Shown: positions 1-10,359 of the stretch, in pieces
Layout: each line of letters begins with the position of its first letter
Numbering within the stretch: position 1 is the first letter of the stretch
NCBI GenBank assembly: GCA_021736785.1
Contig: JAIPFF010000032.1
Coordinates: forward strand, 1-59,039
Direction: 5' to 3'
Length of the DNA stretch: 59,039 nucleotides
DNA from: Thiohalocapsa sp.
GTDB taxonomy: Bacteria > Pseudomonadota > Gammaproteobacteria > Chromatiales > Chromatiaceae
Made by a program: the position numbers and the translations under genes
Notes under the pieces: generated by a model
Told to the model about the DNA's origin: nothing
What the model saw: only the letters and a program-made list of their open reading frames with translations
Database searches by the model: none

Positions 1-3
1 CGA

Positions 4-48
4 CCGCTCCGCCGGACTGCATTGCAGTCCGGCGGAGCGGGCTTTTTT
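4..48 (+). terminator. Rho-independent terminator of a gene left of the window
   Basis: A perfect 17-bp inverted repeat (4-20 paired with 24-40) with a 3-nt loop is followed by GCTTTTTT on the plus strand. This is a strong intrinsic terminator and must end a plus-strand transcript whose gene lies before the window. Confidence 0.9.
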
Positions 49-179
49 ATGGCCCGCGTTTCTGCCGAGCCGCGCTCGCCGGGCGACTGCTCGAGCTGCA
101 ATTGACCATGGGTCGCCCACGCCAAACGGCCACCGAGCCCGTGACCGGCGCGGCAAGATGGAGCATATGGATTGGCTCC

Positions 180-227
180 GGTTCTCGGGGTCTCGGGGTC
201 TCGTGTTTCCGGGTTCCCAGGTTCCGG
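180..227. repeat. Degenerate 8-bp tandem repeat
   Basis: Six consecutive 8-mers of the type GGTTCTCG, GGGTCTCG (twice), TGTTTCCG, GGTTCCCA and GGTTCCGG. The block sits in the gap between the two terminators and I see no gene in it. Similar GC-rich short tandems recur in other gaps of this window. Confidence 0.65.
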
Positions 228-335
228 TTCCAGCTTGGCTGAAGGGTGCTACCCGAGGCTCGAGCGTCGCGGTCCATGCCGCGGTGACCAACCCGCGGTT
301 GACGCGCGCTTTCGGTAGCGGCGCCCGCCCGGGCA

Positions 336-363
336 CAAAAAAACCCGCGGTAGCGGGCTTTTT
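336..363 (-). terminator. Terminator of the rpmB-rpmG transcript
   Basis: A CCCGC/GCGGG stem with a GGTA loop is flanked by seven A on the left and five T on the right, so it can act in both directions. It starts 23 nt beyond the rpmG stop and gives a U-run on the minus-strand RNA, so it most likely ends rpmB-rpmG. Confidence 0.85.
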
Positions 364-386
364 CGTGTCCGTCGTCGAGTGGCGGA

Positions 387-554
387 TTATTTGATCTTGC
401 CTTCCTTGTACATCACATGCTGACGCACGACCGGGTCGTACTTCTTGATTTCCATCTTGCCCGGCTGATTGCGCTTGTTCTTGGTGGTCGTGTAGAAATG
501 ACCGGTTCCGGCGCTGGAGTTCAGGCGGATCTTTTCGCGTGCTGCTTTTGCCAT
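387..554 (-). CDS. rpmG: 50S ribosomal protein L33
   Basis: Encodes a 55-residue protein, the usual length for gammaproteobacterial L33, a small 50S subunit protein near the E site. The start [16 protein letters not shown], the central FYTTTKNKR and the C-terminal [16 protein letters not shown] are family-typical. This version has no CxxC zinc pairs, so it is the zinc-independent type. It lies 28 nt behind rpmB in the same direction and is closed by the hairpin at 336-363. The two form the usual rpmBG operon. Confidence 0.97.
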   Translation of the reverse strand: MAKAAREKIRLNSSAGTGHFYTTTKNKRNQPGKMEIKKYDPVVRQHVMYKEGKIK

Positions 555-582
555 TGCGGTTGCTCCTGATGTGCCTCAGCAG

Positions 583-819
583 TCAGACGCGCTCGCCGCG
601 GGCGCGCATGTCGGCGAGTACCGAGTCGATGCCGTTCTTGTCGATGATGCGCATGCCCTTCGTCGTGACGCGCAGACGCACCCACCGCTTTTCGCTCTCC
701 ACCCAAAAACGGTGGTAGTGCAGGTTGGGCAGGAACCGGCGGCGGGTCTTGTTGTGTGCGTGCGAAACATTATTACCGGTCACCGGGCGCTTGCCGGTCA
801 CCTGACAGACTTTCGACAT
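583..819 (-). CDS. rpmB: 50S ribosomal protein L28
   Basis: Encodes 78 residues beginning [20 protein letters not shown], which is the classic L28 N-terminus; the family is usually 78 residues. L28 is a 50S subunit protein important for late assembly. The longer open frame upstream of 819 has no family similarity, so the ATG at 819 is chosen; GGAG precedes it at a normal distance. The C-terminus ([17 protein letters not shown]) also fits the family. It is first of the rpmB-rpmG pair. Confidence 0.97.
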   Translation of the reverse strand: MSKVCQVTGKRPVTGNNVSHAHNKTRRRFLPNLHYHRFWVESEKRWVRLRVTTKGMRIIDKNGIDSVLADMRARGERV

Positions 820-1221
820 GGTCCCGAGTCTCCAAAAGATGCTGTAACAGTGGTCTGCGGCTAGGGGTCTGCAGCTAGGCGCGGGAATGCAGAGAGTGTT
901 GCCCGAACGGCGCTTGAGTGCGCGCCGATATGCAGTGCCCTCGGCCCGCCACTTTTGGCCCGTCTCCGGTGGCACTCTGCCTCCGGTGGCCCGGGAGGGC
1001 AGCGCAAGCGATCGCCGTGACCTTTCCCAAAAGGTTAAGACGCGAAATCATACAGGTGTGGCGACTGTCGGGTCAAGCCATGCGGCATGGCTGCAAGCGA
1101 GCGCGCTCATGCGCGTGCCCGCGCATCCCCGCCGAGGGGTGTCTGCGCTGCGCGCGGCATGCATGGCGTTTCCGCCGGCGGGGGGCACGGTGTGTTCCCC
1201 ATGGGGCGAAGCGCGCGTTGC
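820..1221. other. Intergenic region between radC and rpmB
   Basis: About 400 bp between the 3' end of radC and the start of rpmB. The rpmB promoter must lie here but I could not pick out clear -35/-10 boxes. Open frames in it are short, use codons unlike the neighbours and resemble no family I know. Confidence 0.6.
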
Positions 1222-1896
1222 TCACAGCAGGCCGCGCTCGGCCAGCGACGTTCCTTCGCCGTCGCCGATGATGATGTGGTCGAGCACGCGGATCTCGACG
1301 CAGCGCAACGCGTCGCCGAGGCTCTTGGTGATGCTGATATCGGCTTGGCTCGGCTCGGCGACACCGGATGGATGGTTGTGGGCGAAGATGACCGCCGCCG
1401 CGTTCCAGTGCAGTGCCTCGACGACGACTTCCCGTCGGTGCACGCTGGCGCCGTCGATGGTGCCCCGGAACAGTTCTTTGAATTCGATGATGCGGTGGCG
1501 GTTGTCGAGAAACAGGCAGGCGAACACCTCGTAGGGATAGGCCCGCAGCCGGGACTTCAGATACCGGCGTGTCTCGTCCGGGTTGGTCAGCACGTTTTTG
1601 CCGGCGATCTCGTCGCGCAGATAGCGGCGGTTCATTTCCATGGCCGCCTGCAATTGCACGAACTTCGCGGTACCCAGACCGTTGGCGCGGCAAAAGGCCG
1701 TCCTGCGCGCCGACAGCAGCCCCAGCAGGCCGCCGAACTCATGCAGCAGATCGCGTGCGAGATCCACGGCGCTCTTGCCCGCGGTGCCGGTGCGCAGGAA
1801 GATGGCGAGCAGTTCCGCGTTGGTCAGCGACTCGGCGCCGTACTTGAGCAGTTTCTCCCGCGGCCGATCGTCCTCGGGCCAGTCCGAAATCCCCAT
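1222..1896 (-). CDS. radC: RadC family JAB/MPN-domain protein
   Basis: A 224-residue member of the RadC (YicR/UPF0758) family, the normal length. The N-terminal ~95 residues match the helical part ([24 protein letters not shown]). The C-terminal half is the JAB/MPN metal-binding domain with HNHPSG at 173-178 followed by a downstream Ser/Asp. The family was once linked to DNA repair, but its biochemical role is unsettled and the JAMM motif suggests a metallo-hydrolase. An AAAGGAG ribosome-binding site precedes the ATG at 1896. In many relatives radC is next to rpmBG and coaBC, as here. The gene is divergent from coaBC. Confidence 0.95.
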   Translation of the reverse strand: MGISDWPEDDRPREKLLKYGAESLTNAELLAIFLRTGTAGKSAVDLARDLLHEFGGLLGLLSARRTAFCRANGLGTAKFVQLQAAMEMNRRYLRDEIAGKNVLTNPDETRRYLKSRLRAYPYEVFACLFLDNRHRIIEFKELFRGTIDGASVHRREVVVEALHWNAAAVIFAHNHPSGVAEPSQADISITKSLGDALRCVEIRVLDHIIIGDGEGTSLAERGLL

Positions 1897-2445
1897 GCGT
1901 CGCTCCTTTGATGGTTAACGTTAAGTGTTCATACTAGTCGATCCTATCAGGTCATCCAAGGTCGGATTGCATCCGCTCCGATGGGCTTGGCTGTGCCGCA
2001 ATACATTGCAGAAGCAATCGTTAAACGTCATTTCAGTCTTTGCAGAGGGCAAGCGTCGGCCCAACTGCCGGTATCGTTGTTCGTCAACAAAACGGTTATT
2101 TTCCGGCTGCAGGGATGCCGGCTATTCGGCCCGGCTGGCCAGGCGACATAACGCGGCCTCGGCAATCGGGGCGGCGGGCGTCCGCCGCGGCTGCCTGCTC
2201 GGCGGCCGAACGGCGCGATGCGCCCCATGGCTCCGATGCGCCGGTCGAGCAGGCTCAGCCCGGCGCCCGGCGGCGACTTTGAAGTTTGCGCGCGCTTCTC
2301 GAGGGGAGGCGCACCGTCTCCGCGCCGCGCATTGTCGGGCGGCCGTGGACATTCCCCGGTCGACCGCGTGCTTTACGATGGACCTTGCGCCCAAGCGGCA
2401 ACCAGCAAGCCCGCCCACAACGCCGCGCCCTCGGGGCGCAGGCCA
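1897..2445. other. Divergent intergenic region radC/coaBC
   Basis: About 550 bp separating divergent genes. Next to radC it holds a promoter-like element (1931-1959) and a perfect 10-bp palindrome TTAACGTTAA at 1915-1924, which could be an operator or chance. I recognise nothing in the rest. Confidence 0.5.
1931..1959 (-). promoter_or_regulatory. Candidate radC promoter
   Basis: On the minus strand TTGGAT (1954-1959) and TAGTAT (1931-1936) are separated by exactly 17 nt and lie 35 nt upstream of the radC start. The match to the sigma-70 consensus is moderate. The palindrome TTAACGTTAA lies just downstream. Confidence 0.4.
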
Positions 2446-3678
2446 ATGCCGGAGGCAGAAGACAGCGTGACGACGGCGGCACAGGACAGACTTCTGCTTG
2501 GCATCAGCGGCGGAATCGCTGCCTACAAGACTCCGGAACTGGTGCGCCGCCTGCGTGAGCGCGGTAGCGATGTTCAGGTGGTTCTGACCCGGGCGGCCGC
2601 GTCTTTCGTCGCGCCGCTGGCACTGCAGGCGGTCAGTGGCAAACCGGTGCGCAGCGACCTGCTGAGCCCGGAGGCCGAGGCCGGTATGGATCACATCGAG
2701 CTCGCCCGCTGGCCGGACCGTATCCTGCTCGCGCCGGCCACTGCGCACTTGCTCGCGCGGATCGCCCACGGCCTCGCCGACGATTTACTGACCACGTTGG
2801 TACTGGCGTCGGAGGCGCCGATCTTCATCGCGCCGGCAATGAATCAGCGCATGTGGCTGCATCCGGCGACTCAGGCGAACGCGGAATTGCTGCGCGCGCG
2901 CGGTTGCCGTTTCCTCGGTCCCGCCGTCGGCCAGCAGGCCTGCGGCGAGACCGGGCCCGGACGCATGCTCGAGCCCGCGGAGATCGCCGCATCGCTGGCG
3001 CTGGCCGAAGCGTGTCCGTCACCGCTCCGCGGGCGCCGCATCCTGCTCACGGCAGGGCCGACGCGCGAGGCCATCGATCCGGTGCGTTACATCGGCAATC
3101 GCAGCTCCGGCAAAATGGGGTATGCGCTCGCGGCGGCGCTGGCCGGGCAAGGCGCCGCGGTGACCCTGGTCTCCGGGCCGACGGCGCTGACCTGTCCCGC
3201 CGGCGTCGAGCGAGTCGATGTGGAGTCTGCGCAGGAGATGCGTCGGGCCGTGCTGGCGCGCGTCGCCGACTGCGACCTGTTCGTGGCCGCGGCGGCGGTG
3301 GCGGATTACCGCCCCGAGACGCCCGCCGCGCGGAAGATCAAAAAAGACGCCGAAGACCTGACCGTGAAGCTTGTGAGAAATCCGGATATTCTCGCCGAGG
3401 TCGGCCGCCGCGAGCCGCGTCCGTTCACGGTCGGCTTCGCGGCGGAGACCAACGACGTCGAGTCTTACGCCGCTGCCAAGCTCAACGCCAAGCGGCTCGA
3501 TATGATCGCCGCCAATCGTGTCGGCGGCGGGCGCGGCGGCTTCGAAGACGACGACAATGCGCTGCTGGTGCTCTGGCCCGGTGGCCGGCGTGAGCTGCCG
3601 ATGATGCCGAAGCCGGCGCTGGCGGCCCAGTTTGCGACACTCATCGCAGAACGTTATGCAGCATCTATTGCAAGTTAA
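2446..3678 (+). CDS. coaBC: Bifunctional phosphopantothenoylcysteine decarboxylase/phosphopantothenate-cysteine ligase
   Basis: CoaBC carries out two consecutive steps of coenzyme A synthesis: it ligates cysteine to 4'-phosphopantothenate (CoaB) and decarboxylates the product (CoaC). The N-terminal ~190 residues are the flavin-binding CoaC domain ([17 protein letters not shown], the catalytic-His region [20 protein letters not shown]). The rest is CoaB ([36 protein letters not shown]). At 410 residues it has normal length. The start is uncertain: ATG 2446 is used, but an in-frame GTG at 2467 has a better GGAGG 11 nt upstream and fits the E. coli N-terminus. The 3' end overlaps dut by 23 nt. 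Confidence 0.95.
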   Translation: MPEAEDSVTTAAQDRLLLGISGGIAAYKTPELVRRLRERGSDVQVVLTRAAASFVAPLALQAVSGKPVRSDLLSPEAEAGMDHIELARWPDRILLAPATAHLLARIAHGLADDLLTTLVLASEAPIFIAPAMNQRMWLHPATQANAELLRARGCRFLGPAVGQQACGETGPGRMLEPAEIAASLALAEACPSPLRGRRILLTAGPTREAIDPVRYIGNRSSGKMGYALAAALAGQGAAVTLVSGPTALTCPAGVERVDVESAQEMRRAVLARVADCDLFVAAAAVADYRPETPAARKIKKDAEDLTVKLVRNPDILAEVGRREPRPFTVGFAAETNDVESYAAAKLNAKRLDMIAANRVGGGRGGFEDDDNALLVLWPGGRRELPMMPKPALAAQFATLIAERYAASIAS

Positions 3679-4114
3679 AATACTGGACTCGCGCCTGGGC
3701 ACGGACTTTCCATTGCCGCACTATGCAACCGGCGGCGCTGCCGGGCTCGACCTCAGGGCCATGCCGCCGGCGCCGCTGACGCTGGAGCCCGGCGACACGG
3801 AGCTGATTCCGACCGGCATCGCGATTCACATTGCCGATCCCGGGCTGGCCGCGATGATCCTGCCGCGCTCCGGGTTGGGCCACAAGCACGGCATCGTGCT
3901 GGGCAACTTGGTCGGTCTGATCGATTCCGACTACCAGGGGCAACTGTTCGTATCCTGTTGGAACCGCGGCCGGGCCGGCTTTCGCATCGAGGTGGGCGAG
4001 CGGATCGCGCAGATGGTGCTGGTGCCTGTTGTGCATGCAGACCTGCAAATCGTCGACGCGTTCGATGCCAGCGATCGAGGCGAGGGCGGCTTTGGACACA
4101 GCGGCCGCCTCTAG
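3656..4114 (+). CDS. dut: dUTP diphosphatase (dUTPase)
   Basis: Hydrolyses dUTP to dUMP and pyrophosphate, keeping uracil out of DNA and supplying dUMP for dTMP synthesis. The 152-residue protein shows the five trimeric dUTPase motifs in order: [42 protein letters not shown] and the glycine-rich C-terminal GGFGHSGRL that closes over the substrate. The ATG at 3656 ([15 protein letters not shown]) matches the family start and lies inside the end of coaBC, so the two are translationally coupled. The order coaBC-dut-algC-argB is conserved in pseudomonads and relatives. Confidence 0.96.
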   Translation: MQHLLQVKILDSRLGTDFPLPHYATGGAAGLDLRAMPPAPLTLEPGDTELIPTGIAIHIADPGLAAMILPRSGLGHKHGIVLGNLVGLIDSDYQGQLFVSCWNRGRAGFRIEVGERIAQMVLVPVVHADLQIVDAFDASDRGEGGFGHSGRL

Positions 4115-4220
4115 AGCGACGGCCGACGAAAGGGAGAGCCGAGGCGTTCATGCAGACCATGAGTAGCGATGTCGAAGGGATCGGGCGCGCCGCGGCTCGG
4201 CGCGCTTGCGTGAAGCGCCG

Positions 4221-7070
4221 ATGAGCAAACAGCAGCAAGCCCGAGCGGGTAAGAAGTCCGCCGCCGCGCCGGGCAAAAGCCTGGCTTCCTTTTGGTGGGA
4301 GTCATACATCGGCGTGGCGCTGATCGCGCTGCTGATGCTGGTTGCCGCCGTGATCCTCATGACGCAGCAGCAGCAGAAGATCATCGAGCGCAACCTGGAC
4401 GGGATCGCCATCGCGCTTGCGGGGCAGCTCGACAATCGCACCCGGGCTATTCGCGAGCAATTGACCAGGCTGCAAGCCGATCCGGCGCTAGGAACGCTGC
4501 TGCGCGCCGGCGACCGCAAGGCACTCGCGGCCAAAGAGACCGAGCTGGCATCGGAGTTGAGCGATGCGGTGCGCGTGCAACTGTTGACCGCCCGCGATGT
4601 GCTGCCCGGCGGCGAGGCGGGCGAGCGGCTCAGTCACGCCGGCGTCGACATGGTCGGGGGCGTCGGCGACAGCCTGCGCATATCGCCGCTCGAAGTGCAC
4701 CTGGTCGGGCGCCGAGACGAGCATTTGGCCATTGCCGGACCGGTCACCGACACCGGCGGCGAGCGACTGCTGGGCGTCGTCCACGTGGTGCTCCCGCTGA
4801 CGCTGCTGCCGGCCGCGGGCGATGCCGGAAGCAGCGCGGTCGCATTCCGTTTCTCTCAGAAGGTTGCCGGCCGGCAAGTGGCCGTCTATCCCCGGCACGT
4901 CGGCGAGCCGCCGGCCGACGCGTTGTCGACACTCCGGCAAGTCGAGCATTCGCGGCTGACGATTCAAGTTTGGGAGTGGCCCGACGCCTTGCGCGCGTCT
5001 TGGACGTTGACGTCCATGGGCGCGCTCTATGGCGCAGCGCTGCTGTTGGTCGGTTTGATGGTTTGGCTTCCCTACCGCCGGCTGCACCAGAACTTGGACG
5101 CGGACCTTGCCATGCTCGGCACCCTGGCCAAGGCCGCCACGCGCGGCCATATGCCGCGCACGCTGCCCAGCCGCCTCAAAGAAGTGCGCCGGGAGCAGCA
5201 AAAGCTCCGTAAACTGGCGAAGGAAGTCGCCGAGTCCAAGCCCGTCCCGCCCGCGCCGCTGATTGAGCAATCTCCGCAAGCAACCGCCGACGATCCGTTC
5301 GGAGAGCGGGTGCTTGCCGGCGAGCAACCCAACACCGATGCAGCCGGAAACGGAAACGGAAACGGAAACGGAAACGGAAACGCCGATGCCGACGCGCACG
5401 ACGCGGCGCAGCCGCTGGAGATGCAATTGGACCCGGGGCCTGCCGACAAGGTGAGCTCGCAAGAGCAGCCTCCCGGCACGGGGCAGCCCGACAGCGGTAT
5501 GCTCTCGCTCGACGACTTCGATACGGCACTTGCGGGTGCCGACGACCCCCGGCAGCCTGCCGAGAAGTCCGCGCCGCCGCCGATGGTCTCGGCCGCGGGG
5601 CTCGATGGCGACGGGTCGGCGGCGGACGGCGGTCTGGATCTTCCCGATCCGTTGCGCTTCGACTTCGATGACGAGAAAGGCGACGACGGCGGTCGCCCGC
5701 CGGACGGCGTGTTTCGAGCCTACGACATCCGCGGCCTGGTCGACAGCGAGCTCGACGAGGCGGGCATGGAGCAGCTTGGCCAGGCGGTCGGCAGCGAGGC
5801 CCGCACCATGGGCAGCGACACTTGCGTGGTGGCCCGCGATCTGCGCCCGTCCAGCGAGCGGCTCTGCCGCGGCTTCGTCACCGGACTGATGCGCACGGGC
5901 TGCAACGTTATCGATCTGGGGATCGCCCCGATCCCCGTGGTGTACCACACCGCGCAGACACGCGGTGGCGTGTCCGGCGCCATGGTGACCGCCAGCCACA
6001 ATCCCGTGGAATACAACGGACTCAAGTTCGTGCTCGCCGGCCAGCCCTCCACGGAGGCCCAGATCGCCGCGCTGCGCGAGCGTATTCGGGGCCAGCAATT
6101 CTTCGAGGGCGAGGGCAGCCGCAGCGAGGAGACGGTCTTCGACGCCTACATCGAAGCGATGACCAACGACATCACGCTGGCGCGGCGTATGAAACTGGTC
6201 GTCGACTGCGGGCACGGCACCGCCTCGGTGGTGGCCGCGCGGCTGTTTCGCGCGCTCGGCTGCGAGGTGATCGAGCTCGACTGCGATCCCGACCGCGCGA
6301 AGATCGACCCGCGCATGGCCGATCCGGCTCAGCCGTCGCATCTGGGTGCACTGGGCGACGCCGTGCGCAATGTGCGCGCGGAGCTCGGCGTCGGCTTCGA
6401 TCCGGACGCTGACAGGCTCGGCGTCATCGACTCGGCCGGACGTTTCGTCGCCGCCGACCGCGTGCTGATGCTGCTGGCCGCGGACGTCCTCGCGCGCCGG
6501 CCCGGCAGCGACATTGTCTACGATGTCAAATGCAGCCCGAGCCTTGCCGAGGAGATCCTGCGCAACGGCGGCCGACCGGTGATGTGGAAATCCGGCCACA
6601 GCTACCTGAAGCAAAAGCTGCGCGAGACCGGCGGCGCCTTCGGTGGTGAGCTGAGCGGACATATCGTCTTCTGCGACCGCTGGAACGGCTTCGACGACGC
6701 CCTCTATGCCGCCGCGCGTTTGCTCGAAGTGCTGGCGCTGGACCCGCGCCCGTCCGCCGAGATCTTCGCGGCGCTGCCGCTCGGGCTGGTGACGCCGGAA
6801 TTGTTTGCTCCGCTGCCCGAGCAGAGAGGACCGGACGCGATGAAGGAAATCGTCGCCCTGGCCGGTCGGCTAGGCGCCATCGACATCGATACCCTGGACG
6901 GACTGAGGGCCTCGTTCGAGCACGGCTGGGGGGTAGTGCGGGCATCCAATACCCAGTCGGGCCTGGTGTTCCGGTTCGAGGGACGCGATCCGCAATCGCT
7001 GCAAGATGTCCAAGAGGCCTTTCGCGGCCTGCTCCACCAAGCCGTGCCCGGTCTCGCCCTGCCGTTCTGA
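4221..7070 (+). CDS. algC: Membrane-anchored phosphomannomutase/phosphoglucomutase (AlgC type)
   Basis: Interconverts the 1- and 6-phosphates of mannose or glucose, feeding LPS and exopolysaccharide precursors. The catalytic part (about 495-949) has the phosphoserine loop TASHNP (Ser592), the metal loop FDPDADR (around D727), the sugar-binding GGELSGH and the phosphate-binding RASNTQSGLVFRFEG. The ~495 residues before it are unusual for a bare enzyme: a membrane helix at about 28-48, a periplasmic-looking domain, a second helix at about 262-284, a charged helical stretch and an acidic low-complexity linker containing six GN dipeptides (376-387). Long N-terminal extensions of this kind occur in pseudomonad AlgC entries. 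Start ATG 4221 is preferred over an upstream in-frame TTG at 4206. Confidence 0.9.
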   Translation: MSKQQQARAGKKSAAAPGKSLASFWWESYIGVALIALLMLVAAVILMTQQQQKIIERNLDGIAIALAGQLDNRTRAIREQLTRLQADPALGTLLRAGDRKALAAKETELASELSDAVRVQLLTARDVLPGGEAGERLSHAGVDMVGGVGDSLRISPLEVHLVGRRDEHLAIAGPVTDTGGERLLGVVHVVLPLTLLPAAGDAGSSAVAFRFSQKVAGRQVAVYPRHVGEPPADALSTLRQVEHSRLTIQVWEWPDALRASWTLTSMGALYGAALLLVGLMVWLPYRRLHQNLDADLAMLGTLAKAATRGHMPRTLPSRLKEVRREQQKLRKLAKEVAESKPVPPAPLIEQSPQATADDPFGERVLAGEQPNTDAAGNGNGNGNGNGNADADAHDAAQPLEMQLDPGPADKVSSQEQPPGTGQPDSGMLSLDDFDTALAGADDPRQPAEKSAPPPMVSAAGLDGDGSAADGGLDLPDPLRFDFDDEKGDDGGRPPDGVFRAYDIRGLVDSELDEAGMEQLGQAVGSEARTMGSDTCVVARDLRPSSERLCRGFVTGLMRTGCNVIDLGIAPIPVVYHTAQTRGGVSGAMVTASHNPVEYNGLKFVLAGQPSTEAQIAALRERIRGQQFFEGEGSRSEETVFDAYIEAMTNDITLARRMKLVVDCGHGTASVVAARLFRALGCEVIELDCDPDRAKIDPRMADPAQPSHLGALGDAVRNVRAELGVGFDPDADRLGVIDSAGRFVAADRVLMLLAADVLARRPGSDIVYDVKCSPSLAEEILRNGGRPVMWKSGHSYLKQKLRETGGAFGGELSGHIVFCDRWNGFDDALYAAARLLEVLALDPRPSAEIFAALPLGLVTPELFAPLPEQRGPDAMKEIVALAGRLGAIDIDTLDGLRASFEHGWGVVRASNTQSGLVFRFEGRDPQSLQDVQEAFRGLLHQAVPGLALPF
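5346..5381 (+). repeat. Hexanucleotide microsatellite (GGAAAC)6 inside algC
   Basis: Six perfect copies of GGAAAC code for six Gly-Asn dipeptides in the linker before the catalytic domain. The 6-nt unit keeps frame, so copy-number changes would alter linker length without inactivating the enzyme. Confidence 0.95.
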
Positions 7071-7090
7071 TCAAGGGGCCGTGTCTGTAG

Positions 7091-8026
<936 letters not shown>

Positions 8027-8137
8027 ATAGTGCGCCGGCTCGGGCGCGCCAGTGGGACGAAGCGGCGCCTTTGCCGGCGCGAACCGAGCCGCCCCGTGGC
8101 CTGCAGCGTGGCGGCGGTCTCGATCGCGCCGTTTGCC

Positions 8138-9166
8138 TCAGGGGCCGTTCTGAGCGGTTGTGGGCGAGGCGATCGCGCCGCGGAAGCGATTCAGCACGCC
8201 GCTGCGCGAATCGGTGCGGCAGAGCGCCGGATCGCCGCTGTACCGGCGGCATTGCAGGTCAAGAAAGATGATGCCGCCCTCGCCGGTTTCGTTGTCGAGG
8301 CGCGAGAGCGTCAGCGAGATGTCCTCGCGTGATTCCGGCGCCCGGGTCATTTCCAGATTCGGCGTCGAAATCTCCACCGGCAGCGTCGCATGCTGTCTCA
8401 GGTAGCGTTTCGCGCGCTCCCAGTACAGGTCGCACTCGGCTCTGTCGCGGCAGCCGAGCAGAAAGTCGCGTGCCTGCACTTGGGTGAGCTTGCGATCGTC
8501 GACGGCCGGTCGGGGGCTGTTCTTCAGCGTTTGGAAGCGCTCGATGTGCTCGTCGAAACTGTCCATCAGCGCCTGCTTTTCCTGCTCGCGCCGGGCGATC
8601 TCCGCGAGTGCGACGTGAATGGACTGCTCCGTCGCCGCGATGTCGATGTCGAGCTGCTCGCTGACGGGCTTGCCCGAGCGCTCCAGGTCCGCCGCGTCGC
8701 CGCGCAGCAGGCGCACCTGATCTTGTTGGCTTCTGATATTGCGGCGGATGACCTGGATCGCGACATCGATGGAAGCGATCTTGCCGTCGCGAACCATGAT
8801 CATGTCGTCGATAGAGCGGAAGGTCTCGAGCAGCATGCGGTTCTGGGCCTGATGCGCTTCGACCAGCGCCCGCGCCTCGTCACGCAGACGCTCGAGCTCT
8901 TGCTCCCGCTCGAGCTCTTCGCGTGTCTTCGCGCGGTCGACACGGCGGATGGTCACGCCCGTCGGTGCCAGCTCCGCGTGGCCTCGCGGCACGATACTCG
9001 GCGGTATCTTGTCGCTATAGTGTACGCTGCCGTCGTCGTCGATATAGCGGTACAGCTGCTCTCCCGCGCCCAAGCTACCCGTGAGCAGCAGCAAGCCCAC
9101 GGCAGCCAACGGCCAGACGGTGGCTCTGCACCACGCCGGGTTCCGGGGTGCGGGCATTTGATTCAT
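8138..9166 (-). CDS. DUF4124 domain-containing coiled-coil protein
   Basis: A 342-residue exported or membrane-anchored protein of unknown function. A hydrophobic segment (WPLAAVGLLLLTGSLGAG) near the N-terminus looks like a signal peptide or anchor. It is followed by a DUF4124 motif (LYRYIDDDGSVHYSDKIPP), then a long charged, heptad-rich region (about 75-240, many E, R, Q) that should be coiled coil, and a C-terminal part with four Cys. DUF4124 proteins are common envelope proteins of gammaproteobacteria with no assigned reaction. ATG 9166 is chosen because residues upstream lack similarity; GGAGG lies about 12 nt upstream. It is co-directional with pyrE, 157 nt downstream of it. Confidence 0.8.
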   Translation of the reverse strand: MNQMPAPRNPAWCRATVWPLAAVGLLLLTGSLGAGEQLYRYIDDDGSVHYSDKIPPSIVPRGHAELAPTGVTIRRVDRAKTREELEREQELERLRDEARALVEAHQAQNRMLLETFRSIDDMIMVRDGKIASIDVAIQVIRRNIRSQQDQVRLLRGDAADLERSGKPVSEQLDIDIAATEQSIHVALAEIARREQEKQALMDSFDEHIERFQTLKNSPRPAVDDRKLTQVQARDFLLGCRDRAECDLYWERAKRYLRQHATLPVEISTPNLEMTRAPESREDISLTLSRLDNETGEGGIIFLDLQCRRYSGDPALCRTDSRSGVLNRFRGAIASPTTAQNGP

Positions 9167-9323
9167 GGGCGATCCCGACCTCCGTGCGATTGGGTAGCTG
9201 TCGCGGTCGTGCACGACTGCCCGATAATGCTAGCAAATGCCGTTCGCCCAAACTGCGACGCAATGCCGGATTCGAGCAGTGTTCGACGTCGGGCGCTCGC
9301 GCGCCGGCGCCGGCGGGGCGAGG

Positions 9324-9986
9324 TCAGCCGCTGCCGGCGTCGGCGGGCACGCCGTAGCGCTGCCGGTAGGCCTGGAGCGCTGCCGCGAACTTCGGGTCCG
9401 GCGCCTCGTCGGACAGGTAAGCGATCAAATCGTGCAGGCTTGCGATGCTGACGGTGCGCAGCCCGAAGCGCTGCTGCAATTCCTCGATCGCGGACCTGTT
9501 GCCTTCGCCCACCTCGCAGCGGTCCAGGGCGATCAGCACGCCGCAGGGTACGGCGCCGGCGGCCTCGATCATCGCAACGGACTCGCGAACCGACGTGCCC
9601 GCGGTAATCACATCGTCGACGATCAGCACGCGCCCGGAGAGCGGACTACCGACGATGGTGCCGCCCTCGCCGTGGTCCTTCGCCTCTTTGCGGTTGAAGG
9701 CATAGGGCACGTCTCGGTTATGGCGGTCCGCCAGCGCAATCGCGGTGCTCGCGGCCAGCGGGATGCCTTTGTACGCCGGGCCGAACAGCATGTCGAACTC
9801 GAGCCCGCTCGCGAGCAACGCCTCGGCGTAGAAGCGCCCGAGTTGCCCGAGACTGGCGCCGCTGTTGAACAGGCCCGCGTTGAAGAAATACGGACTCTCC
9901 CGACCGGACTTCAGCGTGAAGCTGCCCAAGCGCAGCACGCCGGTCTCGATCGCGAACCCGAGAAACGCCTTTTGGTACTCTTGCAT
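9324..9986 (-). CDS. pyrE: Orotate phosphoribosyltransferase
   Basis: Converts orotate and PRPP to orotidine 5'-monophosphate in de novo pyrimidine synthesis. The 220-residue protein begins [18 protein letters not shown], as in gammaproteobacterial PyrE, and contains [26 protein letters not shown], the catalytic-loop sequence [11 protein letters not shown] and the PRPP-binding motif [14 protein letters not shown]. Longer in-frame sequence before 9986 is not family-like. Neighbouring argB and pyrE is the standard arrangement in pseudomonads, here with the DUF4124 gene between them. Confidence 0.96.
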   Translation of the reverse strand: MQEYQKAFLGFAIETGVLRLGSFTLKSGRESPYFFNAGLFNSGASLGQLGRFYAEALLASGLEFDMLFGPAYKGIPLAASTAIALADRHNRDVPYAFNRKEAKDHGEGGTIVGSPLSGRVLIVDDVITAGTSVRESVAMIEAAGAVPCGVLIALDRCEVGEGNRSAIEELQQRFGLRTVSIASLHDLIAYLSDEAPDPKFAAALQAYRQRYGVPADAGSG

Positions 9987-10359
9987 GCCGCTGGTCTCGT
10001 CTGGGATTGTCGGGGGCAGGCATGATCCCAGAAACCGATGATCGGACAAACCCGCGATTGGCTTTCCGGCGCCGCCGCGCGGACGCGCTGCACCCGCGCG
10101 TCACCCGCGATGCCGGTCGCATGCATAGTCGAGCTGTAGTTGCATGCCGCGCGTCCGCGCGGCATCCGCGCTTTCGGAGGAGCACCGCATCTATGAATGT
10201 TGTTGTGGCCATCGCGCATCGTCTGCCGCGCCGCCGAGGTAGCTTCGGCGCGTGCGCGCCCGTGCGCGAGTCCCGTTGCGGTCGCCCCACCGGTCCGATC
10301 GGCGCCGGTCGGGCCGCGTTCGTGGCACGGCGAGCGCCGACTGTCGGCCGCCCCGGACA
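9987..10359. other. Divergent intergenic region pyrE/tauE-like gene
   Basis: About 370 bp between divergent genes. Promoters for both are expected, but I see no convincing boxes, no attenuator-like hairpin with a T-run, and no coding sequence I can support. Confidence 0.5.

Noticed and set aside
4488-6662. 724-codon minus-strand frame opposite algC
   Set aside because: Shadow of the AlgC coding sequence; no motifs, Arg/His/Ala-rich composition.
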